This document shows positions 32,626 to 41,180 of a DNA stretch of 64,000 nucleotides, in pieces. A program made the position numbers and the translations under genes. A model generated the notes under the pieces. That model saw nothing but the letters and a program-made list of their open reading frames with translations. It was not told the origin of the DNA and did no database searches. This stretch comes from an uncultured Oscillospiraceae bacterium (GTDB taxonomy: Bacteria > Bacillota > Clostridia > Oscillospirales > Oscillospiraceae): assembly GCA_934591845.1 (NCBI GenBank), contig CAKTPO010000003.1, positions 1 to 64,000 on the forward strand, given 5' to 3'. Within the stretch, counting starts at the first letter, position 1, and every line of letters starts with the position of its first letter.

Positions 32626-32877
32626 ATGATCAACTGGAAAGTACGTTTCAAAAACCGGAATTTCTGGCTGGCTCTGGTACCGGCCCTGCTGTTGCTGCTG
32701 CAAAGCGGGGCGGCCCTTGCCGGGGTAGAGCTGGAACTGGGGGCCCTGCAGGGGCGGCTACTGGATTTTGTCAACGCCGCCTTTGGCCTGTTGGCGATTC
32801 TCGGCATCGTCAACGACCCCACCACCCAGGGCCTGACTGACAGCCCCCGGGCCCTGAGCTACCGGGAGCCCCAATAA
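32626..32877 (+). CDS. Phage holin (phi LC3 family)
   Basis: 83 residues. Begins MINWKVRFKNRNFWLALVPA and ends GIVNDPTTQGLTDSPRALSY, the signature ends of phi LC3-type holins; two membrane segments lie between. It would form pores to let an endolysin reach the wall, but no endolysin follows: the next gene is a host kinase on the opposite strand. Confidence 0.92.
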   Translation: MINWKVRFKNRNFWLALVPALLLLLQSGAALAGVELELGALQGRLLDFVNAAFGLLAILGIVNDPTTQGLTDSPRALSYREPQ

Positions 32878-32888
32878 AAATGCTTTAA

Positions 32889-32925
32889 GCGGCGGCAAAC
32901 GCTCATTTTGCCCGTTCGCCGCCGC
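32889..32925. terminator. Hairpin between holin and kinase genes
   Basis: Arms 32889-32900 and 32914-32925 pair with one mismatch; weak T-rich flank only. Likely shared by the convergent holin operon and the leftward kinase operon. Confidence 0.5.
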
Positions 32926-33000
32926 GTTCATTCACAGCTAGAACCCCCCGGAACCTACTACGGCGCAATGGCCGGCAGGCTCCGGGGGATATTTCTGGAT

Positions 33001-35391
33001 TTACAGATCCCGGATGGCTTCTTCCAGCTTGCCCTCGTCGATGGGTTTGGCCACGTGGGCGTTCATGCCGGCGTTTTGGCATTCCTGAATGTCTTCCCGG
33101 AAGGCGTTGGCGGTCATGGCGATGATGGGGGTGGTTTTGGCATCGGGGCGGTTCAGGCAGCGGATGGTCTTGGCGGCTTCCAGACCGTTCATCACCGGCA
33201 TCATAATGTCCATGAAGATGTACCGGAAAGTGCCCTCTTTGGAATTTTCAAAGGTTTCTACCGCTTCCCGGCCATTCCGGGCGGTTTTGACGGTGAGACC
33301 CATGGATTCCAGGAGTATTTGGGAGATTTCCAGATTGATGTCGTTGTCTTCCACCAGCAGGGCGGTTTTCCCGGAAAGGTTCAGTTTTTCCCGGCCTGTT
33401 TTTTTAGAAATCCGGGGGTTGGGGTCGATTTTCAGAGGCAGGTTCACCGTAAAGGTGGTGCCCACATTCTCCTGGCTGTCCATGGAGATGGTGCCGCCCA
33501 TGATTTTTACAATGTCTTTCACAATGGCAAGGCCCAAACCGGTGCCGGTAAAACCGCTGGTGGCTTCCCGCTTTTCCCGGACGAAGGGTTCAAAGGCGTG
33601 TTCCTGAAATTCCTTGCTCATGCCGTAGCCGGTATCGGCGCAGACGAACTGATAGTTGGCAACGTTTCCGTCACAGGACAGCTCCCGGCAGTAGATGGTG
33701 ACACTGCCACCGGGGCGGTTGTATTTGACGGCGTTGGAGGTAACGTTCATCAGCAGCCGGTTTAGATACTCGGTGCTTCCCAGAAAATACCGGTGGCGGA
33801 TGGTGCTCAAGTCCTTGCCCCCGTGGAACGTCAGCCCCCGGTTGGCGGCAGAGGTTTCGATGACACTGACCACGTTGGTGAGCACGTCCACCAGGTCAAA
33901 GGGCTTTTCCTCCATGATAATGGTTTCGGACTCCACCTTGCTCATATCCAGAATGTCATTGAGAATGGTCTGCAAATAGTCCAGAGACGATAGGACTTTC
34001 TCTTTGTACACCCGGAGTTTTTCTTTATCGGAATAAAACTGGTCCGACAGCTTGATCATGCCGATGATGCCGTTTAAGGGGGTGCGGATGTCATGGCTCA
34101 TGCGCCGCAGGAAGTTGGTTTTGGCCATATTGGCCCGCTCCGCCTCCTGGGCGGCGGCTTTCAGTTTTTCCCGGACGGCGACCTCGTAGCTTTTCTGCTC
34201 GTCAATGTCGAAAATGGTCATCAGCACATGGGTAACGGTGCCATGTTCATCGCATTTTTTCACGATGAAAGACAGGGTGTACCATTTCCCGTTGGTGGCT
34301 TTCAGGTCGGTGGAAATGATTTTCCGGCCCAGCAGCCGCTGGGACAGGGTGTCAAAATCGGTGAACGCCCGCAAATCCTGATAGAATTCCGGACGGATGT
34401 ATTTTTGAAGCACCGTATCCTGGAAAGAGTCCAGGGACTCGGGGTAGGGAAAACCCTTGTCCTTGCCAGAGACCACCACATATTCCCTCCGAACCAGATC
34501 CACGATGCACAGGCACTCGTAGAATTCTGCCAGGGCTTCAATGACCTCATTTTTGTTGGCTTCTTCCTGGTAGGCATCTTCCAGGGCCTTTTTCTGCCGC
34601 TCCTGGGCCTCTACCAGGTCGTCAATATACCGGAAGCCCATGACCACGCAGAAGTCTTCCTCGGTTTTCAGCCGCACCACCTGCATGTCAAAATACCGGT
34701 GACCCTCCGGGGCAGGGACACACTGAAAGCGGTAGGCAAACCGTTCGTGATTTGCCAGATAGCTCTGCAAGAACGCCTTGCTGACCTTTTCCGGAAAGTC
34801 CGGGGCAGACTCCTGGACCACGTAGTTTTCATAGAAAAAGTGCATGTGGGTGGCGTATTCGTTGAAATCCCCGCCCAGAACCTGAAGGGCGTGCATGGTG
34901 TAGTCCTTCATGTCCTGCTTCACGGCGTAGATGGTGTTTTTATCCAGATTTACATAGAAAATAGCGGAATAGTCCACGGTGATGGAGTCCAGCACGCTTC
35001 TCTCCCGGATCAGGGCCTTGTTGTTGGAAATATCGATGAACGTGGTGATGATGACCCGCTGGCCCTGGGGGTTCGTTACAGAGACGGTCCGGGCCTGTAC
35101 CCGGTTCCGTATTCCGTTTTTTCCGCACAGGACGCACTCGTAGGTAATGGGTCCGTCATGGTTCCGCAGCTCTTTGAGTTCCTGAACCGTCAGGTCATCG
35201 GAAAAAATCGCATCCTGAAGAATGCCCCGGAAATTGGCCTGGGCCTCCTGCAGATCCGCAAAGCCCCCCAGGCGCAGAGCCTCGGCGTTGATCTGCTGGA
35301 TGGTGTAATCCGGGATGGTATAAATCAGGATGCCGTAGCAATCCATGTCCAAAAGACTTTTGAAATAGTCCTGGCTTTGCCACTTTGTCAT
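33001..35391 (-). CDS. Cytoplasmic hybrid sensor histidine kinase
   Basis: 796 residues with no membrane segment. Order: PAS-like domains (about 10-130, 145-265 and 290-405), a coiled linker, HisKA with MSHDIRTPLNG (His phospho-site), HATPase with NVTSNAVKYN (N box), DTGYGMS (G1) and GTGLGLAIVKDIV (G2), then a receiver domain with phospho-Asp in FMDIMMPVMNG and Lys in HVAKPID. Input signal unknown; no separate HPt or output regulator adjoins. Lies 21 bases after a diguanylate cyclase gene, so probably one operon linking phosphorelay and c-di-GMP. Confidence 0.92.
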   Translation of the reverse strand: MTKWQSQDYFKSLLDMDCYGILIYTIPDYTIQQINAEALRLGGFADLQEAQANFRGILQDAIFSDDLTVQELKELRNHDGPITYECVLCGKNGIRNRVQARTVSVTNPQGQRVIITTFIDISNNKALIRERSVLDSITVDYSAIFYVNLDKNTIYAVKQDMKDYTMHALQVLGGDFNEYATHMHFFYENYVVQESAPDFPEKVSKAFLQSYLANHERFAYRFQCVPAPEGHRYFDMQVVRLKTEEDFCVVMGFRYIDDLVEAQERQKKALEDAYQEEANKNEVIEALAEFYECLCIVDLVRREYVVVSGKDKGFPYPESLDSFQDTVLQKYIRPEFYQDLRAFTDFDTLSQRLLGRKIISTDLKATNGKWYTLSFIVKKCDEHGTVTHVLMTIFDIDEQKSYEVAVREKLKAAAQEAERANMAKTNFLRRMSHDIRTPLNGIIGMIKLSDQFYSDKEKLRVYKEKVLSSLDYLQTILNDILDMSKVESETIIMEEKPFDLVDVLTNVVSVIETSAANRGLTFHGGKDLSTIRHRYFLGSTEYLNRLLMNVTSNAVKYNRPGGSVTIYCRELSCDGNVANYQFVCADTGYGMSKEFQEHAFEPFVREKREATSGFTGTGLGLAIVKDIVKIMGGTISMDSQENVGTTFTVNLPLKIDPNPRISKKTGREKLNLSGKTALLVEDNDINLEISQILLESMGLTVKTARNGREAVETFENSKEGTFRYIFMDIMMPVMNGLEAAKTIRCLNRPDAKTTPIIAMTANAFREDIQECQNAGMNAHVAKPIDEGKLEEAIRDL

Positions 35392-35412
35392 TGTGTGTCA
35401 CCTCGTCGTTAT

Positions 35413-36486
35413 TTACCGGGCCCGCCGGTCCCGGCCCGTCTGTTGGTAAAAGGCCCGTTTGGCTTCGTACATGCTCTTTTCCGCTGCGCTGACCAGTGCG
35501 CTTACCGGGGTTTCTTCCAAGCACCCATGGGCGCAGCCTACGGAAAGATGATAGGAAGCTTTTTCAATGCGCTCCACCGCCTGTTGCAGCTGTTCTTCCA
35601 CCCATTGCGGTTCCTTCTCCGGAACCAGGGCCACAAATTCGTCCCCACCAATGCGGAAGGTGTTGCTTTCCCCGAAGGCCTCCTGCATGGCCTTGCCTAC
35701 AAACCGGAGCATTTCGTCTCCGGCCTCGTGGCCCTTCCGGTTGTTCAGCTCGTGCAGGCCGTTGATGTCTCCATACACGCAGGAAAGGGGACCTTTTTGC
35801 TCTGCGTATTTTTTCAGCATCCACTCATAGGCGTTCCGGTTCCGCAGGCCCGTCAGCAGATCAATGCCGTTGAGGCGGCTGACCTCCCGGGCGTACAAAA
35901 ACCGCTGGTATTTCATGCACATCATGTAGCTGCAAACGATCATGCTGAGGCTGCCATAGAAGCACACATTTACAAAGTCCCCCAGTAAAACCCGCTGGTC
36001 CTTGACGGTCACTGCCGTGACCAAAAAGGCGATGCAGCCCAGGAAAATGGCCACGACCATGCGAATGGGCCGGTCTGTAAACAGCAGCGGCACCGTCAGC
36101 ACCAGGGCCACAAAGGAAACGGCAGGCTCCTGGGGCCGGGCCACCGTACCCAGCATGATCCCCAGGCAGAACATTTCCGCAATATAGCCGTAGACGTTGA
36201 ACAGCATGGCCCAGGGCCGCTTCCTGTATTTGACGTAGTGGGTCAGGAGGAAAATCACCATGGTGAGGACCATGGCGGAAAAATAAACATTCCGGGCGTA
36301 GCGGAAGGCTTCCAGTGCATAGGAAAGGGAAAACATCTCCATCAGAGCCAGTGCCGTCACAAAGGAAAATACCAGCAAACTTTTCCCGTTCTCCCGATAA
36401 ATATCCGCCGACACCATCGCATATTTTTCCGGGGGGATCCCGGCATAAATCAGATATTTTGTAAGAAAATGTTCCCTTTCTCTCAT
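35413..36486 (-). CDS. Membrane-bound GGDEF diguanylate cyclase
   Basis: 357 residues from the ATG at 36486 (AAGGAGG 8 bases upstream; an earlier ATG at 36510 lacks one). Six hydrophobic segments (about 40-200) precede the GGDEF domain: LTGLRNRNAYEWML, VYGDINGLHELNNRKGHEAG and FRIGGDEFVAL. The inhibitory RxxD site is missing. First gene of the operon with the hybrid kinase. Confidence 0.9.
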   Translation of the reverse strand: MREREHFLTKYLIYAGIPPEKYAMVSADIYRENGKSLLVFSFVTALALMEMFSLSYALEAFRYARNVYFSAMVLTMVIFLLTHYVKYRKRPWAMLFNVYGYIAEMFCLGIMLGTVARPQEPAVSFVALVLTVPLLFTDRPIRMVVAIFLGCIAFLVTAVTVKDQRVLLGDFVNVCFYGSLSMIVCSYMMCMKYQRFLYAREVSRLNGIDLLTGLRNRNAYEWMLKKYAEQKGPLSCVYGDINGLHELNNRKGHEAGDEMLRFVGKAMQEAFGESNTFRIGGDEFVALVPEKEPQWVEEQLQQAVERIEKASYHLSVGCAHGCLEETPVSALVSAAEKSMYEAKRAFYQQTGRDRRAR

Positions 36487-36560
36487 ACCTGTCCCCTCCT
36501 TTCCCCGCAAATCGGCTTGGTCTACGCCGGATTACGGGAATTTTACAAAGCTTCTGTATC

Positions 36561-36589
36561 AGTTTATCATAAGATGGGTTAGAATGCAA
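36561..36589 (-). promoter_or_regulatory. Promoter of the cyclase-kinase operon
   Basis: Leftward TTGCAT (36589-36584), 17-base spacer, TAAACT (36566-36561), 75 bases before the ATG. Confidence 0.65.
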
Positions 36590-36599
36590 TCCTCCTTAT

Positions 36600-37223
36600 T
36601 CATCCTACTTTTATTGCGTATTGGGCCGTATCAAAAAGCCCACCCTTGGTTCTCCCTCTGGGAGAGGCAAGGGCCTGCGGCCTGCCAGAATGAGAGGCGG
36701 TGCAGCGTTCGTCATTATAGGAACGACAGGCGCAGAGGGAATCATACCGAGTCTCACCGTAGGGAACGGCCTATGTGCCGTTCCGCTGCGTGGCAATTAT
36801 AACTCCTGTGGATAACCGGAACCACCTATCAGTATGTCATTCCGAGCGAACGGTAGTGAGCCGAGGAATCTTCCCAAGTGGCAAGTTTTATCTTGTGGTG
36901 GTTCATTTTCCAACGTGGTGGATTCCTCCACTCCGCTCACGCTACGGTCGGAATGACATAGTGGAGGGACGTTTCTACGAATTCGCCTACAGTTTCTAGA
37001 GTGTTTCAGGTCGCCCCGCCCCTCATCAGTCAGGGCTGCGCCCTGCCAGCTTCCCCGGAGGGGAAGCTCTTGTACCGTGCTTTGGTGTGCCGGGTTTTTC
37101 GGCACCGGTTCCGTCCTTTCACCTGCGGAACGGCACATAGGCCGTTCCCTACATACTTTAACGGACGGATACAAATGAACAACGTATGCTGCCCCAATAA
37201 CTGTCAACTGTCAACTGTCAACT
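36600..37223. repeat. Composite repeat island 2
   Basis: Contains a TCTCCCTCTGGGAGA hairpin relic (about 36652-36666); a fragment of the GC-rich GGCGGTGCAGCGTTCGTCAT module; 22-bp palindrome copies at 36763-36784 and 37127-37148 in opposite orientation; the TGTCATTCCGA-bounded module (36835-36958); the CATCAGTCAGGGCTGCGCCC module (about 37025-37072); the GGACGGATACAAATGAACAA unit (about 37163-37182); and reverse heptamers (37197-37223). Unlike other islands it lacks a forward heptamer array at the left. Confidence 0.85.
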
Positions 37224-37248
37224 TCCCCGCCGTACCGGCCCCTTTGTT

Positions 37249-37286
37249 TTACGACCACCCTGCAAAACGGGGGGTCGTTTTTTTGC
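37249..37286 (+). terminator. Hairpin with T-run
   Basis: ACGACCACC pairs imperfectly with GGGGGGTCGT and is followed by seven Ts, just before the dehydrogenase gene. It would insulate that gene from the island. Confidence 0.6.
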
Positions 37287-37329
37287 TTTGGTTGTGGTAG
37301 AATAAAAGAAAAAACCAGGAGGAATACAG

Positions 37330-38364
37330 ATGCTTGCTTATACCTATGTGTCCAAAGGACAGTTCGAATTGCTTGAAAAGGAGAAGCCCCGGCTGTTGGA
37401 GCCCCGGGATGCCATTGTGAAAGTGACGCTTGCCAGTATTTGTTCCAGTGATTTGCACATCAAGCACGGCTCCGTGCCCCGGGCGGTGCCGGGGGTCACG
37501 GTGGGCCATGAGATGGTTGGTGTTGTAGAGGCGGTGGGAGAGGCGGTGACCACCGTCCGGCCCGGGGATCGGGTGACGGTGAATGTGGAGACTTTTTGCG
37601 GGGAATGCTTCTTCTGCAAAAAGGGCTATGTCAACAACTGCACCGACAAAAATGGGGGCTGGGCCCTGGGCTGCCGCATTGACGGGGGACAGGCGGAATA
37701 CGTTCGGGTTCCCTTTGCGGATCAGGGGCTGAATAAAATCCCGGATTCCGTCACTGACCGGCAGGCGTTGCTGGTGGGCGACGTGCTGGCCACGGGATTC
37801 TGGGCGGCTAAAATCTCCCAGATCACCCGGGAGGATACGGTGCTGATCATCGGTGCCGGGCCTACGGGGCTGTGTACACTGCTGTGCGTGATGCTGAAAG
37901 AGCCAAAGAAGATCATCGTCTGCGAAAAGGACGAAAACCGGGTGGGGTTTGTAAAAGAGCATTACCCCCAGGTGCTGACGGTTGCCCCGGAGGACTGCGC
38001 CGAATTTGTAAAGGCAGCGTCTGACCACGGCGGGGCAGACGTGGTGCTGGAAGTGGCGGGGGTGCCTGCTACCTTTGAGCTGGCCTGGCAGTGCGCCCGG
38101 CCCAACGCCATTGTGACGGTGGTGGCTTTGTATGACGAACCCCAGGTGCTGCCCCTGCCCCAGATGTACGGCAAGAATCTGACCTTCAAAACCGGCGGCG
38201 TGGACGGCTGTGACTGTCGGGAGACCCTGGCCCTCATTGCCCAGGGAAAGCTGGACACAGAGCCCCTCATCACCCACACCTACCCCCTAAGCCGCATTGC
38301 CGAGGGCTACGCCCTCTTTGAAAGCAAGGCTGACGGCGTCATCAAGGTGGCGGTGGAGTGCTGA
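37330..38364 (+). CDS. Zinc-dependent medium-chain alcohol dehydrogenase
   Basis: 344 residues. Catalytic zinc ligands: Cys in SICSSDLHIKHG, GHE in TVGHEMVGVVEAVG; structural-zinc lobe GECFFCKKGYVNNC. The NAD(P) Rossmann motif is VLIIGAGPTGLC. Oxidises or reduces an alcohol/aldehyde or polyol; substrate cannot be told. Preceded by CAGGAGG 7 bases upstream. Monocistronic. Confidence 0.9.
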   Translation: MLAYTYVSKGQFELLEKEKPRLLEPRDAIVKVTLASICSSDLHIKHGSVPRAVPGVTVGHEMVGVVEAVGEAVTTVRPGDRVTVNVETFCGECFFCKKGYVNNCTDKNGGWALGCRIDGGQAEYVRVPFADQGLNKIPDSVTDRQALLVGDVLATGFWAAKISQITREDTVLIIGAGPTGLCTLLCVMLKEPKKIIVCEKDENRVGFVKEHYPQVLTVAPEDCAEFVKAASDHGGADVVLEVAGVPATFELAWQCARPNAIVTVVALYDEPQVLPLPQMYGKNLTFKTGGVDGCDCRETLALIAQGKLDTEPLITHTYPLSRIAEGYALFESKADGVIKVAVEC

Positions 38365-38409
38365 TTAAAAAAATTTACAAAAAAATCCACCGGAGGTACA
38401 TCTGACTTC

Positions 38410-38438
38410 TTGCGCAAGCTATTTCCCTATGTTACAAT
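38410..38438 (+). promoter_or_regulatory. Promoter of the TIM-barrel gene
   Basis: TTGCGC (38410-38415), 17-base spacer, TACAAT (38433-38438), 60 bases before the ATG. Confidence 0.6.
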
Positions 38439-38498
38439 AAAATATCCTGCATTCGGATGCGAAGCCAGGAAATCCATACCAAAACGGAGGGAACCGAC

Positions 38499-39320
38499 AT
38501 GAGTGAAGAAATCATGGAGCAGGTGGAAGAAACCCAAAAGACCGAAACCCGGTCGGCATCTTCCGGCGCTACCGTAAGGCCTACCATCAACAGCAAGCTT
38601 CGCCACAACATCCTGCGCATGCCGGAGGTCATCCGGGAAGCCAGCGGCATTGTGATTTATGGAAGGCGCATTAAAAGTCTGGCCTTTACCACGGATCTGG
38701 CCATTATCAAAAACTGTGATGCAGATGCGGTATTTGCGGTATATCCCTTTACCCCTCAGCAGTCCATCAGTGATGCCATTATCAAGCATTCCTCCATACC
38801 CGTCTTCTGCGGCATTGGCGGCGGCACCACCAAGGGCCTGCGGACGGTGACCCTGGCCAAGGATGTGGAAAGCCAGGGGGCCATCGGGGCGGTTCTCAAT
38901 GCCCCGGTTTCCAATCTGAATCTTAAAATGGTGGCAGAGTCCATTGACATTCCCACGGTAATCACCGTGGTGAACATGGATACGGACATTGCCGAGCGCA
39001 TCCGCTACGGCGCGGCCATCATCAATGTGGCCGGTGGGGCCCAGACTCCGGAAATCGTGAAAATGGTCCGGGATACGGCGCCGGACATTCCTATTATTGC
39101 CAGCGGCGGCAAAACCGAGGAATCCATTCGCCGGACCATCCGGGCGGGGGCCAACGCCATTACCTACACCCCGCCCACCACTCAGGAACTTTTTAAGTCC
39201 ATGATGGTGAACTACCGGGAAAATTCCGTGACCAATACGGACTTCCTGCCCCTGGATGGGGACTATCGGGAGTATCTGCGCTCTCTTGGCAAGGCCCTGA
39301 TTCAAAAGGCAGAGGAGTAA
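38499..39320 (+). CDS. TIM-barrel protein of unknown function
   Basis: 273 residues from the ATG at 38499 (GGAGGGA upstream); the frame opens earlier but without a ribosome site. Repeating strand motifs (SLAFTTDLAII, DAVFAVYPFTPQ, SIPVFCGIGGG, TVITVVNMD, IPIIASGGKTEESI) and a terminal Gly-rich phosphate-binding turn indicate a beta/alpha barrel like KDPG aldolase or IGPS relatives. It is often labelled hydrolase in automatic annotation without support. Precedes the lipoprotein gene by 27 bases; functional link unproven. Confidence 0.6.
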   Translation: MSEEIMEQVEETQKTETRSASSGATVRPTINSKLRHNILRMPEVIREASGIVIYGRRIKSLAFTTDLAIIKNCDADAVFAVYPFTPQQSISDAIIKHSSIPVFCGIGGGTTKGLRTVTLAKDVESQGAIGAVLNAPVSNLNLKMVAESIDIPTVITVVNMDTDIAERIRYGAAIINVAGGAQTPEIVKMVRDTAPDIPIIASGGKTEESIRRTIRAGANAITYTPPTTQELFKSMMVNYRENSVTNTDFLPLDGDYREYLRSLGKALIQKAEE

Positions 39321-39347
39321 GACGGGAAAGGGAAAGAAGTTGAGGGA

Positions 39348-41180
39348 ATGAAAAAGAGGTTCTTGTATGCCCTGTGCGCCCTGCTGCTGTTGCTGGCAGG
39401 CTGCGGGAAGGTTGATAAAAAACAGGAGGAAGCCCAGACCATCCGGGTGTATCTGTGGAACACCAACCTCTATGAAAAATACGCCCCCTATGTCCAGTCC
39501 CAGCTGCCGGATGTAAACATCCAGTTTGTGGTGGGCAACAACGATCTGGACTTTTACAACTTTATGGAGAAAAACGGCGGCCTGCCGGACATCATCACCT
39601 GCTGCCGCTTCTCCCTCCACGATGCCGCCCCCCTGAAAGACAGCCTGATGGATCTGTCCACCACCAACGAGGCCGGGGCCGTGTACAACAGCTACCTCCA
39701 AAACTTCCTCAATGAGGACGGCACTGTTTCCTGGCTGCCGGTCTGCGCCGATGCCCATGGACTGGTGGTGAACCGGGGGCTGTTCCAGAAGTACGATATT
39801 CCTCTGCCCACGGATTACGACAGCTTCGTTTCCGCCTGCAAGGCCTTTGAAAACGTTGGGCTTCAGGGCTTCACTTCGGATTTTGCCAACGACTATAACT
39901 GTATGGAGATTCTGCAAGGGCTTTCCGCGTCCCAGCTCAGCTCCGCCGCCGGGCGGGCTTGGCGCAGGGCCTACAGCGTTCCGGAAAACACCGATGCCAG
40001 GGGCCTGGACAAAGAAGTCTGGCCCGGGGCCTTTGAGCGGATGGAGCGGTTTATCAAAGATACGGGTCTTACCGCCCGGGACGGGGAATACGGCTACACC
40101 GAGGTCACGAAGCTTTTCGGGGAGGGGAAACTAGGGATGTACTTTGGTTCTTCTGCCGGGGTGCAGCTGTTCCGGGATCAGGGCCTGGATGCCATTTTCC
40201 TGCCCCTTTTTGGGGAGGACGGCCAAGGGTGGCTGGTGACCACCCCCTATTTCCAGGTGGCGCTCAATCAGGAGCTGGAGCAGGACAGCCACCGCCGGGA
40301 ACTGGCCATGGGGGTTTTAAGGGTTATGATGAGCCAGCAGGCCCAGGATCTGATCGCCGACGGCCAGGACACCCTGAGCTACAGTCAGAATGTGGAACTG
40401 AAGCTGACGGAGAATCTGAAAGAAGTCCGGCCCTATGTGGAAGAAAACCGGATGTTCATTCGGGTGGCCTCCAACGAGTTTTTCAATGCCTCCATGGAGG
40501 TCATCCCCAAAATGCTCTCCGGGGAATACAACGCCCAGGAAGCTTACGTGGCCTTTGACGGGTCTCTCCGGGGCATGGCCACTTTAGAATCCCCTCTGGC
40601 CCTGTTTCTGACAGAGGGCTACTCCAATTTTACCCATTCTGAGGATGGAAACCCCTCCTATTCCTTTATGGCAAACACCCTGCGGGGCATTTACGGCACC
40701 GATGTGCTATTGGCAACGGGCAACAGCTTTACGGGCTGCGCCCTGGCAGGGGCGTATACCCCCAAAATGGCGGGGTACATGGTCATGCCCAACGGTCTGC
40801 GGGCCTACCGGGGGGAGCTTACGGGGAAAGAACTGAAAGCAATCGCCAAGGCCTATGTCCAGGGGGTAGAGGGGGGCTTTGTCCCCTTTAACCTGGGTTC
40901 TCTGCCGGTGGCCAGCGGCGTTTCCCTGGATGTCCGGGCAACCGGCCAGGGCTACAGCCTTGCCGGCATGAAAAAGGACGGAAAGCCCATTGCGGACCAG
41001 GACAGACTCACCGTAACCTGCCTGGCCACCCCCAAGCACATGACCCCCCTGCTGGAACAGGGACTGGAATTAAACGACCTGGGCAGGGTACGGAACACCT
41101 GGGTAGAAGCGGTGGAACAGGGCAGCGTGACCCTGGCGTCACCGGAGGACTATATCACGGTAAGGAGCTTCAATGGCTGA
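39348..41180 (+). CDS. Lipoprotein: extracellular solute-binding domain fused to 5'-nucleotidase C-terminal-like domain
   Basis: 610 residues. Signal peptide with lipobox LAGC (Cys19), so it is membrane-anchored outside. Residues about 30-390 resemble a family-1 sugar-type solute-binding protein (IRVYLWNTNLYEKYAPYVQS, LPDIITCCRFSLHDA, FGEGKLGMYFGSSAGVQLF). Residues about 440-600 resemble the C-terminal domain of 5'-nucleotidases (LLATGNSFTGCALAGAYTPK, MPNGLRAYRGELTGKELKAI) but lack the metallophosphatase half. It overlaps the following sensor kinase by 8 bases and has no ABC permease nearby, so it is probably a ligand-sensing partner rather than an importer component. Confidence 0.75.
   Translation: MKKRFLYALCALLLLLAGCGKVDKKQEEAQTIRVYLWNTNLYEKYAPYVQSQLPDVNIQFVVGNNDLDFYNFMEKNGGLPDIITCCRFSLHDAAPLKDSLMDLSTTNEAGAVYNSYLQNFLNEDGTVSWLPVCADAHGLVVNRGLFQKYDIPLPTDYDSFVSACKAFENVGLQGFTSDFANDYNCMEILQGLSASQLSSAAGRAWRRAYSVPENTDARGLDKEVWPGAFERMERFIKDTGLTARDGEYGYTEVTKLFGEGKLGMYFGSSAGVQLFRDQGLDAIFLPLFGEDGQGWLVTTPYFQVALNQELEQDSHRRELAMGVLRVMMSQQAQDLIADGQDTLSYSQNVELKLTENLKEVRPYVEENRMFIRVASNEFFNASMEVIPKMLSGEYNAQEAYVAFDGSLRGMATLESPLALFLTEGYSNFTHSEDGNPSYSFMANTLRGIYGTDVLLATGNSFTGCALAGAYTPKMAGYMVMPNGLRAYRGELTGKELKAIAKAYVQGVEGGFVPFNLGSLPVASGVSLDVRATGQGYSLAGMKKDGKPIADQDRLTVTCLATPKHMTPLLEQGLELNDLGRVRNTWVEAVEQGSVTLASPEDYITVRSFNG

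Noticed and set aside
34093..35988. 631-codon plus-strand frame opposite the hybrid kinase and cyclase
   Set aside because: It spans two real minus-strand genes and their intergenic gap and has no domain of its own.
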